The translations under genes were made by a program, and so were the position numbers. A stretch of 64,000 nt of DNA from Bog-793 sp050013835. GTDB taxonomy: Bacteria > Actinomycetota > Acidimicrobiia > Acidimicrobiales > Bog-793. The stretch spans positions 76,497-140,496 of the forward strand of contig JBEKEM010000009.1 in the NCBI GenBank assembly GCA_050013835.1. The letters run 5' to 3'. Under the pieces are notes generated by a model. The model did not search any database. It was not told the DNA's origin and saw only the letters and a list, made by a program, of their open reading frames with translations. Positions 8,386 to 15,993 of this stretch are shown here, piece by piece (the stretch's first letter is position 1; each line of letters opens with the position of its first letter).

Positions 8386-9389
8386 CGCGAACCCCGGCGG
8401 CGGCGCGGCGGCGCCGGAGTCGGGCGCGGTCTGCCTGCCGCCTTGGCGCCCCGGGCGGTCGTGGCCCCGCCCTTCGGGGCCGGTTTCAGCCCGGTGGTCT
8501 TCGCCGGATGCGGCACCCGCTTGGGCGTCACGGTCGGCGCCGGCTTGGGGCCGGGCGCGGCCGCCGGGGTACGGGAGGCACCAGGTCGGGGCTCGCGCGT
8601 CGCGGCACTGGCGCGGCCCGGGGCGGGAGATGCCAGCTTCCGCGGTCCCCCGGGCGGCGGCCCGTTGCCCTCCGGTGATCGACGGGCGCGGCGCGCCGGT
8701 CGCCTCGACGCGAGGTCGGCGACCGGGGCCACCGTCGCCCCCGGCGCTTGGGAAGCGGGGACGGGAGCCCGCGGCGAGGTTCCGCGTGCGGGCGCCGCTG
8801 CCGGGGCGATCGGCTCGCCGTCGTCGGGCCGCAGGTCGACGACGGTCTCCTCGGGCGGCGGGGCCGGATGGCGACGGTCCTCCTCGGGCGGGAGCGGGAC
8901 CTCCATCGCCTGCGTGGCGATCTTCCTCCCGACGGAGCCGAGCTGTCGGCGCAGCAGGTGCTCGATCGCCGAGATCGCGAGCGGCGGCTCGGGGATCATC
9001 CCGCTCCACCAGAGGAAGCCGGCGAAGACGCCCGCGAGGCGGTCGCCGAGCTCGTCCTGGTGAACGAGGATCCGTTCCCCGGCGTGCAGCCAGCCGAGGA
9101 GTTTGGGGTAGAGATCGCCGAGGACGGCGGGGATATCCGAGTACGCCCCCATCGGCACGTGGGCGTGCTCGAGGCCAAGCTCCTCGTAGGCGTGGAGGTT
9201 GTGCGTCGACGGCAGAAGCGAGACGACCCGCGTGAATCCCTGTGCCCGCAGCCAGAAGATCTCCTCCTGGCGCCGCACCCGCCGGTGGTCGGGCGCGCTC
9301 CCCCCGGGCCGCTCGCTGACTGCGAGGTGTCCCTTGATGATCCAGGCGAAGTTGCGTGGGACGATCCCGGCCGCCCAGCGACCCTTCAT
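8382..9389 (-). CDS. Dual-specificity-phosphatase-like protein lacking the catalytic Cys, with long basic tail
   Basis: Residues 1-160 look like a dual-specificity/tyrosine phosphatase fold: a strand FTRVVSLLP, then LEHAHVPMGAYSDIP (the general-acid loop region), and a P-loop ILVHQDELGDRLAGVFAGFL at 107-126. In the family this loop is HCxxxxxR. Here His110 and Arg117 are kept but the nucleophilic Cys is Gln111, so phosphatase chemistry is unlikely. From about 160 to 335 the protein is low complexity, rich in Pro, Ala, Arg and Lys, ending in RRRRGSR. It sits between folP and folB with 4-nt overlaps on both sides (stop at 8382, start at 9389 over the folP stop), so it is expressed with folate synthesis genes. 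Function unknown; a phosphate-ligand sensor or scaffold is a guess. Confidence 0.8.
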   Translation of the reverse strand: MKGRWAAGIVPRNFAWIIKGHLAVSERPGGSAPDHRRVRRQEEIFWLRAQGFTRVVSLLPSTHNLHAYEELGLEHAHVPMGAYSDIPAVLGDLYPKLLGWLHAGERILVHQDELGDRLAGVFAGFLWWSGMIPEPPLAISAIEHLLRRQLGSVGRKIATQAMEVPLPPEEDRRHPAPPPEETVVDLRPDDGEPIAPAAAPARGTSPRAPVPASQAPGATVAPVADLASRRPARRARRSPEGNGPPPGGPRKLASPAPGRASAATREPRPGASRTPAAAPGPKPAPTVTPKRVPHPAKTTGLKPAPKGGATTARGAKAAGRPRPTPAPPRRRRGSR

Positions 9390-10213
9390 CGGCCCACCCC
9401 CTCCGCCGACAGGTGCGCCGCCCTGGGCGCGTCAGGCGCAGACCCACCGACAAGCCGGGCCGCCTGGACCGTCTCGGCGACGTCGTGGACCCGGACGATC
9501 GCCGCCCCGGCGACCATCGCCCAGACCGCGGTGGCGAGCGAACCCTCGAGGCGGTCGCCGGGGGGCAGCGGCTCGGCGCCGGGCGGGCCCGCCAGCCGGC
9601 CGAGGAACGACTTCCGGCTCGTCCCGACGAGGACGGGGACGCCGCGGGCGACGAGTTCCGGCAGCGACCGCAGTAGCTGCAGGTTGTGCTGGACGGTCTT
9701 GCCGAAACCGATACCGGGATCGACGTACACCTCGGTCACGCCGACGTGGCGCGCCTCGGCGGCTGCCACCCCGAGCGCGGCGAAGACCTCGGCGACGACG
9801 TCGTCGTAATGGGGGTCGTGTTGCATGCTCTTCGGCGTTCCGCGCATGTGCACGACGACGAGCCCGGCGTGTGCCTCGGCGGCGGCCTGGGCCGAGTGGT
9901 TGGCTACGTCGTTCACCAGGGTGGCGCCGCACCGGCATGCGGCGACGGCGACGGTTGGCTTCATCGTGTCGATCGAGACGCGCACCTCGTCGGCCAGCGC
10001 CTCGACCACGGGCAGGACCCGCCGGAGCTCCTCCTCCTCGGGAACCGGGTCGGCACCCGGACGGGTCGACTCCCCGCCGACGTCGATGATCTCGGCTCCC
10101 TCCGCGATCATCTCCCGGCCGCGGGCGATCGCCGATCCGTGGTCGAAGTAGCGCCCCCCGTCGAAGAACGAGTCGGGTGTGACGTTCACGACGCCCATGA
10201 CGAGCGGCCTCAC
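9386..10213 (-). CDS. folP: Dihydropteroate synthase
   Basis: Condenses hydroxymethyl-dihydropterin pyrophosphate with p-aminobenzoate; the sulfonamide target. The TIM-barrel signatures are clear: MGVVNVTPDSFFDGG, AEIIDVGGESTRPGA, SIDTMKPTVA, VNDVANHS, HMRGTPKSMQ, YVDPGIGFGKTVQHN, VGTSRKSFLG and a final IVRVHDVAET. The start is GTG 10213 (five residues before MGVVNVTP). ATG 10198 would also begin at the core strand. Confidence 0.96.
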   Translation of the reverse strand: MRPLVMGVVNVTPDSFFDGGRYFDHGSAIARGREMIAEGAEIIDVGGESTRPGADPVPEEEELRRVLPVVEALADEVRVSIDTMKPTVAVAACRCGATLVNDVANHSAQAAAEAHAGLVVVHMRGTPKSMQHDPHYDDVVAEVFAALGVAAAEARHVGVTEVYVDPGIGFGKTVQHNLQLLRSLPELVARGVPVLVGTSRKSFLGRLAGPPGAEPLPPGDRLEGSLATAVWAMVAGAAIVRVHDVAETVQAARLVGGSAPDAPRAAHLSAEGVGR

Positions 10214-10284
10214 ACCACAAGCCTACCGGGCCGCGGGGGCGTCAACCCCGGGGTTCGGGCGATTGACCAGGCCGGACGCGCCGC

Positions 10285-10884
10285 TCAGGACCTGGCCCGC
10301 ACGAACGCCATCGCTTCGGCGCGGGTCGCGACGTCCGTCCGGAAAAGGCCACGGACCGCCGACGTGACGGTGCGGGAGCCCGGCTTGCGGATTCCCCGGA
10401 TCGTCATGCAGAGGTGCTCCGCCTCGAGCACGACGAGCGTGCCCCGTGGCTTCAGCGACCGTTCCATCGTCTCGGCGATCTGACTCGTTAGCCGCTCCTG
10501 GAGCTGGAGCTTGTGAGCGTGGTTGTCGACGAGACGGGCGATCTTGGACAGCCCGATGATCCTGCCGTCGACGTTCGGGATGTAGGCGACATGGGCGACC
10601 CCGACGAACGGGACGAGGTGGTGCTCGCACAGCGAGGAGAACGGGATGTCCTTCACCATCACCATCTCGTCATGGTTCGCCGAGAAGGTAACCTCGAGCT
10701 CGGCGTCGGCCGGGCTCGTCATCCCTTCCAAGAGCTCGGCGTACATCGCGGCGACCCGGGCCGGCGTGTCCAGCAGCCCGGCCCGGTCGGGGTCCTCGCC
10801 GACGGCGGCGAGGAGCTCTCGCACCGCGGCCGTGGCGCGCTCCAAGTCGACGCCCGCCGGCAACGGCTCCGACCCACCCGTCAC
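10285..10884 (-). CDS. folE: GTP cyclohydrolase I
   Basis: Opens the folate pathway by converting GTP to dihydroneopterin triphosphate. The 199-residue product shows the zinc and substrate motifs SLCEHHLVPFVGVAHVAYIP, GLSKIARLVD, KLQLQERLTSQIA and EHLCMTIRGIRKPGS, where the two Cys and one His bind zinc. The GTG at 10884 overlaps the hpt TGA (GTGA). In many actinobacteria ftsH lies between hpt and folE; here they are fused by a 4-nt overlap with no ftsH. Confidence 0.96.
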   Translation of the reverse strand: MTGGSEPLPAGVDLERATAAVRELLAAVGEDPDRAGLLDTPARVAAMYAELLEGMTSPADAELEVTFSANHDEMVMVKDIPFSSLCEHHLVPFVGVAHVAYIPNVDGRIIGLSKIARLVDNHAHKLQLQERLTSQIAETMERSLKPRGTLVVLEAEHLCMTIRGIRKPGSRTVTSAVRGLFRTDVATRAEAMAFVRARS

Positions 10885-11459
10885 GAGGTCGCGCCGTCCA
10901 TGATGCGGATGTCACGCAGGTTCCGGTAGACCTCGGCGACGTCCAGCCCGTAGCCAACGACGAAGTCGGGGGGGATCTCGAAACCGACGTAGGGGATCTT
11001 CAAGTCCACCCGCTGCTGGTCGGTCTTCAAGAGGAGAGCGCAGATCTCCAGGCTCGCCGGGTTCTGCGCCGACAGGCCCTTCCGCAGGTACGAGAGCGTC
11101 AACCCGCTGTCGACGATGTCCTCGACGATGAGCACGTGCCGGTCGACGAGGTCGACATCGAGGTCCTTCACGATCCGGACGATCCCGCTCGTCTTGGTCG
11201 CCGTCCCGTACGACGAGACGGCCATGAAGTCCATCTCGACCGGGAGGCGGATCGCCCGGGCGAGGTCCGCCATGAAGACGAAGGCCCCCTTCAGCACGCC
11301 GATCAGCAGCGGCGCGCGGCCGCCGTAGTCCCGAGTGATCTCGGCGCCGAGCTCGGCGACGCGGCGCGTGATCTCGTCTTCGGAGATGAGAACCCGGCCT
11401 AGACTGAGGCCCGCGAGCGGGTCGTTGTCACGCCCGGGGCCGACGTCGCGACTTGTCAC
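10881..11459 (-). CDS. hpt: Hypoxanthine phosphoribosyltransferase
   Basis: Salvages hypoxanthine and guanine with PRPP. The PRPP-binding signature HVLIVEDIVDSGLTLSYL and the flexible-loop region DFMAVSSYGTATKTSG are intact. The C-terminal FVVGYGLDVAEVYRNL is the usual base-binding end. The frame is open up to GTG 11510, but 11460-11510 is less GC-rich than the gene and lacks homologous content, so I place the start at GTG 11459 (192 residues). It follows tilS after a 94-nt gap, the classic tilS-hpt pair. Confidence 0.93.
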   Translation of the reverse strand: MTSRDVGPGRDNDPLAGLSLGRVLISEDEITRRVAELGAEITRDYGGRAPLLIGVLKGAFVFMADLARAIRLPVEMDFMAVSSYGTATKTSGIVRIVKDLDVDLVDRHVLIVEDIVDSGLTLSYLRKGLSAQNPASLEICALLLKTDQQRVDLKIPYVGFEIPPDFVVGYGLDVAEVYRNLRDIRIMDGATS

Positions 11460-11553
11460 GCCAATGACCCTACCGTTTGCCGATCGTTCACTGAAATGGT
11501 TGTTCGGCACGGTTCTCGGCCATCCGCCGGACAGGGAACGACCGGACCGGCAA

Positions 11554-12429
11554 TCAGGCGTCGAGGACGAGGCGCCCGTGGCTCCGGCGGAGCCGGCGCC
11601 CCCCGGGGACCTCGCACGCTAGGACCTCACCGCGCGCGACGGCAAGGACGCGTTCGACCGTGCCGGAGTCCGGCGGGTACGGCGCGCCCGACTGATCCTT
11701 CCACCACGCCCGGACCGCCCTGCGCGCCAGCGCTGCCGGCGCGTTCGTGAGCTCCGCCGCGCTTCCCGCGTCGATGCCCCTGGCGAGCTCGTCCAGGACC
11801 GCGACGTCGTCGGCGATCAGCTCGGCCTGCCGGACGATCACGGCGACGACGTCCCGGCCCGAGACGTCGGCGAGCAGCGGGACAAGCTCCCGCCGGATGC
11901 GGTTCCGCCGGTACGTCGGGTCCGTGTTGGACGGGTCGGTGACGACCTCAAGTCCGAGCGAGGCGACGAGACGCTCCGTCTCCTGCCGCCGTAGCCCGAG
12001 GATCGGATGCCGACGGCCGAGCCGCATGCCGGAGAGTCCGTCCGCACCGGCGCCGCGCAACAAGTTCAGTAGCACGGTCTCGGCCTGGTCGTCGGCGGTG
12101 TGACCCGTCGCGACGTCGGGAGGCAGGGCCGCAAACCGCGCCTTGCGGGCGCGCGCCTCGAGGTTGGGACCCGGCGCCACGTCGACGTGCAGCCCGACGA
12201 ACCCGACGCCGAGCCGTTCGGCGCCGGCATGCACGACCTCGGCTTCAGCGGCCGAGCCCGGGCGGATCCCGTGGTCGACGTGATAGGCAGTCGCCTCACA
12301 GCCCGCCGCCGCGGCGAGGACGAGCAACGCCAGCGAATCCGCTCCCCCCGAAACGGCGCAGGCGAGTGGCTCTCCCTTCGGCGGGAACCTGCACCGACCG
12401 AGCAGCTCGGCGGCGAGTTCGGAGAGCAC
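11554..12429 (-). CDS. tilS: tRNA(Ile)-lysidine synthase
   Basis: Modifies the wobble cytidine of tRNA-Ile(CAU) to lysidine, switching it from Met to Ile decoding. The PP-loop SGGADS is at residues 27-32, followed by HVDHGIRPGS, ATGHTADDQAETVLLNLLRGAG and GMR, the N-terminal ATPase signature. At 291 residues it is a short actinobacterial form without the full C-terminal domain of E. coli TilS. GTG start with a GAAGGG Shine-Dalgarno; only 10 nt separate it from the upstream metalloprotease gene. Confidence 0.93.
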   Translation of the reverse strand: MLSELAAELLGRCRFPPKGEPLACAVSGGADSLALLVLAAAAGCEATAYHVDHGIRPGSAAEAEVVHAGAERLGVGFVGLHVDVAPGPNLEARARKARFAALPPDVATGHTADDQAETVLLNLLRGAGADGLSGMRLGRRHPILGLRRQETERLVASLGLEVVTDPSNTDPTYRRNRIRRELVPLLADVSGRDVVAVIVRQAELIADDVAVLDELARGIDAGSAAELTNAPAALARRAVRAWWKDQSGAPYPPDSGTVERVLAVARGEVLACEVPGGRRLRRSHGRLVLDA

Positions 12430-12439
12430 GGTCCGCCCT

Positions 12440-13537
12440 TCAGGCGCTCAGGGCCGCGACACCACCCACCCGGGCGATCCATTTCTCGGGTGCGCTGATC
12501 TCCTCCATCGTCGGGAGCGCCCCGGGCGACCGCCACACCCGCGCGAACAGCTGTGCGCCGCCGGCCGAGTCGACCGCTTGGACGAAGTTCCGACCCGCCG
12601 AGTACTGCCGGAGCTTGGCCTCCAACCCCAGCGCCTGCTGGACGAGCTTGGAGACGCCCTTGGCGCTTGACCGGCGCGCCGCGAAGACCGAGGCGAACCG
12701 GGCGGCATCCGGCACCTCATCCGCGCCGGCCCGCGACATGACGAACTCACCGTGCCCCTCGAGGAGGCTCATCAGCGCCTGCGCCTCGCGCAACGTCGCG
12801 AGCTGGTCCGAGGAGGCGATGAGGCCGACGATTCCACCCTCCGCGAGCGGGTTCCGGCCCTCCCAGACCTCCGCGGCGGCCCGCCGCAGGCTCTCGAGGA
12901 GCTGGCGCACGTCCGGCACGGCCAACGACGTGCCACGTTCGATCAGCCCGAGGAAGTACTTCCGCATCCACGGGACCCCGGTGAACTGCATCCGGTGCGT
13001 CACCTCGTGTAGGGCGATCCAGAGCCGGAACTCACGGGGCGCGAAGCCGTGGCGGCGCTCAAGCGCGACGACGTTCGGGCCGACGTAGTAGACGAACCCC
13101 CCAGAATCGTCCCCGCCGAGCGGCATCAGGTCGTACTGGCCGAGCACCCTGCTCGACATCCAGGCGAGCAGGACGCCGAACTCGACACCGGCGGCGGTGC
13201 GCGTCGCCGGGGAGAGGAGGGCGCGTCCACGGGCGCCTTGCTCGCCAAACGCCCGGCCCGCCGGCGCGAGGAGCCGTCGCAACGACCCGACGTTCGCCTC
13301 GATCCAGCCGGCGCGGTCGACGACGAGCCCGCGAGCCGGGCCGGCGGTCGAGCGCAGGCCGGTCGCCACCTCGACGAGCTCCTCGGCCCGCGCCGTCGCC
13401 TCGTCGAAGTCGGTGTCCAGCCGCCGCCTCGTCTTCGCGTCGAGCGGCGTCGAGAAGCGCGAGGCCCCCCGGCCGATGCGCAGCGCGACATCCCAGGCCG
13501 CCAGTTCTGGACCGACGTCGTCATCCACGGTGCCCAT
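12440..13537 (-). CDS. Zinc-dependent metalloprotease-like protein (actinobacterial, F420-associated family)
   Basis: A 365-residue soluble protein with HEVTH at 177-181, preceded by FRLWIALHEVTH, the gluzincin active-site helix, and a later LEGHGEFVMSRAG that could supply the third ligand. This matches the actinobacterial family found beside tilS (Mycobacterium tuberculosis Rv3626c position) and sometimes called the coenzyme F420 biosynthesis-associated protein. Its substrate is unknown. It lies 14 nt after the rsrA-like gene and 10 nt before tilS, so it is probably co-transcribed with both. Confidence 0.85.
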   Translation of the reverse strand: MGTVDDDVGPELAAWDVALRIGRGASRFSTPLDAKTRRRLDTDFDEATARAEELVEVATGLRSTAGPARGLVVDRAGWIEANVGSLRRLLAPAGRAFGEQGARGRALLSPATRTAAGVEFGVLLAWMSSRVLGQYDLMPLGGDDSGGFVYYVGPNVVALERRHGFAPREFRLWIALHEVTHRMQFTGVPWMRKYFLGLIERGTSLAVPDVRQLLESLRRAAAEVWEGRNPLAEGGIVGLIASSDQLATLREAQALMSLLEGHGEFVMSRAGADEVPDAARFASVFAARRSSAKGVSKLVQQALGLEAKLRQYSAGRNFVQAVDSAGGAQLFARVWRSPGALPTMEEISAPEKWIARVGGVAALSA

Positions 13538-13551
13538 GGGGCGACGACGTC

Positions 13552-13839
13552 CTAGCTCTGACTCTTCAGCCGCTCGTGGTCGATGGCGTTGGCGACGCGC
13601 TGGCGCAGCGCGTCGGGAACGTGGTCCTTGCAGCGGTCGGCGACGATGCGGCGGAGCTCAGCCTCGAACTGGTACTTCTCAACGCAGGGCGCACAGCGGT
13701 CGAGGTGCTCCTGGAGCCCGCGGCGACGGTCCTCGGTGAGTTCACCGTCGAGATAGTCGTAGAGGCTGTGGATGCTCTGCGCGCAGTCGATCTCGCCCCA
13801 TTCGCCGCTCGGGGGACCAGTTCTTCCTTCTAAGGTCAT
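13552..13839 (-). CDS. rsrA: Zinc-binding redox-sensing anti-sigma factor, RsrA type
   Basis: A 95-residue ZAS-family anti-sigma factor. His45, Cys49 and Cys52 form the HxxxCxxC zinc motif, and Cys19 near the N-terminus completes the redox centre seen in RsrA, where disulfide formation releases zinc and frees SigR. A further Cys70 is present. It lies 76 nt downstream of the sigma factor gene, the normal sigR-rsrA arrangement of mycothiol-using actinobacteria. That it responds to thiol oxidation is inferred from the family. Confidence 0.9.
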   Translation of the reverse strand: MTLEGRTGPPSGEWGEIDCAQSIHSLYDYLDGELTEDRRRGLQEHLDRCAPCVEKYQFEAELRRIVADRCKDHVPDALRQRVANAIDHERLKSQS

Positions 13840-13915
13840 CCGCGATCGACCTCCACAACAGGACTCTGTGCCGTGTTCAACGAGCTCGACACTGGTTTCC
13901 CTCCCACGCCTACCG

Positions 13916-14488
13916 TCATAGCGTCTGGAACTCGACGAGGCCGCGCTTCACCCCAAAGTCGTGCAACGCCTTCTGGAGCGCTCCTCTACCCCGGTGGAGC
14001 CGGCTCATCACCGTCCCGACCGGCACTTCCATGATCTCGGCGATCTCCTTGTACGAGAAACCCTCGACGTCGGCGAGCAGCACGGTCATCCGGAACGACT
14101 CCGGCAGCGACTCGATCGCCGTCTTGACGGCCTCGTCGGTGAAGCGGGAGAGGACCTCGTCCTCGGCGGAGCGCCCGAATTCCGTCCCGCCGCTACCGAC
14201 GAGCCGGTGGTACAGGTAGAGGTCCTCGACGTCCTCGACATCAGACACCTCGGGACGCCGTTTCTTCGCCCGATACGAGTTGATGAACGTGTTCGTCAGG
14301 ATCCGGTAGAGCCAAGCCTTGAGGTTCGTCCCCGCTTCGAATCCGCCGTAGGCGCGGAAGGCCTTGAGGTACGTCTCCTGGACCAGGTCCTCGGCATCGG
14401 CGGAGTTGCGGGTCATACGCATCGCCGCGGTGTACAGCGACGGCATGTACTCCATCGCCTCGTCGACGAAGTGCTCCTGATCGGCCAC
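13916..14488 (-). CDS. sigR: ECF sigma factor, SigR/SigH type
   Basis: A 190-residue group IV sigma factor. Region 2 has YTAAMRMTRNSADAEDLVQETYLKAFRAY with the promoter-melting stretch KAWLYRILTNTFINSYRAKKRRP; region 4 has LPESFRMTVLLADVEGFSYKEIAEIMEVPVGTVMSRLHRGR. This pattern is closest to SigR (Streptomyces) and SigH (mycobacteria), which direct the thiol-oxidative stress response. GTG start. The downstream rsrA-like gene is the likely antagonist. I could not identify a convincing SigR-type promoter in front of it. Confidence 0.92.
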   Translation of the reverse strand: MADQEHFVDEAMEYMPSLYTAAMRMTRNSADAEDLVQETYLKAFRAYGGFEAGTNLKAWLYRILTNTFINSYRAKKRRPEVSDVEDVEDLYLYHRLVGSGGTEFGRSAEDEVLSRFTDEAVKTAIESLPESFRMTVLLADVEGFSYKEIAEIMEVPVGTVMSRLHRGRGALQKALHDFGVKRGLVEFQTL

Positions 14489-14645
14489 GGAGCGAGATTA
14501 CCCCCGGCCCGGGGCGCCGACGGCGTGTCCGGCGCAGCCGAAGGCGAGCTTCGGGTCACGATCCCCTGGCCCCACCCCGGTCGACCACCGATCTCGTCCG
14601 TCGACCCTCGGACCCCGCCGACGCATCATCCCTGTGAAGACCGCC

Positions 14646-14667
14646 GCGGACCGTCCTTCCGGTCCGC
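14646..14667 (-). terminator. Hairpin directly after the PKD-like gene
   Basis: The 8-nt arms 14646-14653 and 14660-14667 are perfect complements (GCGGACCG and CGGTCCGC) around a 6-nt loop, starting on the base next to the stop codon at 14668. There is no strong U-tract, so it may be a weak intrinsic or a rho-assisted terminator, or simply mRNA 3' protection. Confidence 0.55.
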
Positions 14668-15315
14668 TCACGTGACGACGATCGTCGCCTTGGCGACGAC
14701 CTGCGCCATCGTGCAGTTCACATAACCGGTCGCGGCGACCTTGTAGGTGCCGGCCCTCTCGTAGCGATGGTTGAAGCGCCAGCTCCCGGAGGCGGGTCTC
14801 CCCTGTCCGGCCAGGCAGTAGAGCGGGATCGGGTTGGCACGGCCCGTTCCGTCCCCGAAGTACACCCGATAGCCCAACGCGCCGGTCGCGTGGCTGGCGG
14901 CAAGGTGCAGATCGATCACGACCGAACCACCCGCCGCCACCCGCTCCGGGACAACTTTCAAGCTGATCCGGAGACCGACTTTGCCGACGACGGTTGTTCG
15001 GGGCGCGGGGCCGGTCGCGCGCGACACGACTGGGGATTCGGCCCGCGCTGGCGCGGCGGGGGCGGCTGACGCCGGGACGAACACGCCGCCGGCGAGAAGG
15101 ACTGCTCCCACCCCGAGGGCGAGACCTCCGGCGGTCCCGGCGCGCCGCGCTCTCCGGCCGCGCGAATGGCCACCTCGAAGGCTCGCAGAGTCCCGGAGCC
15201 GCCGCCCGAACACCGGGATCCCGGTCTCGACATCTGCCCGGCGACGAATTCGGTGAGGCGCCACGCCGCGAAACTTACGACAATGAAACAGGTTCGTCAG
15301 CGCGGTGGGCATCAT
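14668..15315 (-). CDS. Secreted or anchored protein with a PKD-like domain
   Basis: After a basic N-terminus there is one hydrophobic stretch, GGLALGVGAVLLAGGVFVPASA (about residues 63-84), that ends like a signal-peptidase site ASAAPA. The C-terminal part has GALGYRVYFGDGTG and FNHRYERAGTYKVAATGYV, the FGDG and HxYxxxGTYxV pattern of a PKD domain, plus two Cys that could form a disulfide. The start is uncertain: ATG 15315 gives 215 residues, while a GTG at 15213 would give a more usual signal-peptide length. It is probably an extracytoplasmic binding protein; ligand unknown. Confidence 0.6.
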   Translation of the reverse strand: MMPTALTNLFHCRKFRGVAPHRIRRRADVETGIPVFGRRLRDSASLRGGHSRGRRARRAGTAGGLALGVGAVLLAGGVFVPASAAPAAPARAESPVVSRATGPAPRTTVVGKVGLRISLKVVPERVAAGGSVVIDLHLAASHATGALGYRVYFGDGTGRANPIPLYCLAGQGRPASGSWRFNHRYERAGTYKVAATGYVNCTMAQVVAKATIVVT

Positions 15316-15370
15316 CGGGCAACCGCCTCCGCGCCCGTCGGATCCCGGGCAGGGGCAGGACGCAGTTCCC

Positions 15371-15940
15371 CTAACCCAGACGCCCCGCGCCACCTGGGGA
15401 GGCGGACTGCCGGCTCGCGCGGCCCGTGACGGCGAAGAACGCCGCCATCGCCGCCCCCGCGGCCGCCTCCGCCGCCCAGACGACCGACGGGCCCGGCGGA
15501 CGGCCGGCGGCGCGTTCGGCGAGCGGCTCCAAGCACACCGCCCCGGCGACGAGTGCCGCGCTCAGCCAGGCGCGCCGGACGTGCCAGCCTTGCCCGAGGA
15601 GGCCGTACAGGGGACCCGTGAGGATCCCGCCGAGCACCACGGCGACGTTCGATTGCAGCAGTCCCACTACCAGGCGGGGATTCGAGCCCAGGTGCACCCC
15701 TTCAACGGGGCTGAGGGTCATGGCGAAGTAGCCCACCAGGGCGGACGCCGTCGCGACCAGGCCAACCAGCGCGGCGCGCCTCGCGTGGGACTGCGTGCAA
15801 CCGAATACGAAAGGCAGGACCAGCCACGGAGCCGACAGCCCGCTTACAGCCCAGGCCCATGGCAATGCCACGAGGCTACCGAGGTACTGGTCGCCGCCTC
15901 CGAACGCGAGGCCCACGACGACCGCCACGAGGTAGACCAC
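15371..15940 (-). CDS. Small integral membrane protein, five or so helices
   Basis: A 189-residue very hydrophobic protein with predicted helices at roughly 2-18, 27-47, 57-75, 90-115 and 120-165, and a Ser/Arg/Gly tail. The FGGGDQYLGSL and GLSAPWLVLPFVFG segments resemble a group of actinobacterial membrane proteins of unknown function (possibly DUF6518; I am not sure). Starts with GTG 15940. It lies between the PKD-like gene and aguA on the same strand but without overlap, so it may be an independent unit. Confidence 0.6.
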   Translation of the reverse strand: MVYLVAVVVGLAFGGGDQYLGSLVALPWAWAVSGLSAPWLVLPFVFGCTQSHARRAALVGLVATASALVGYFAMTLSPVEGVHLGSNPRLVVGLLQSNVAVVLGGILTGPLYGLLGQGWHVRRAWLSAALVAGAVCLEPLAERAAGRPPGPSVVWAAEAAAGAAMAAFFAVTGRASRQSASPGGAGRLG

Positions 15941-15993
15941 GTGGCGAGTCTATGGGCGCCCCGGACGAGGAAACGCAGCCGTCCGCAAGGGGT

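Noticed and set aside
14489..14570. SigR-type promoter (GGGAAT and GTT) in front of sigR
   Set aside because: A GGGGAT is present, but the -10 GTT is not at the right distance, so autoregulation is not supported by sequence.
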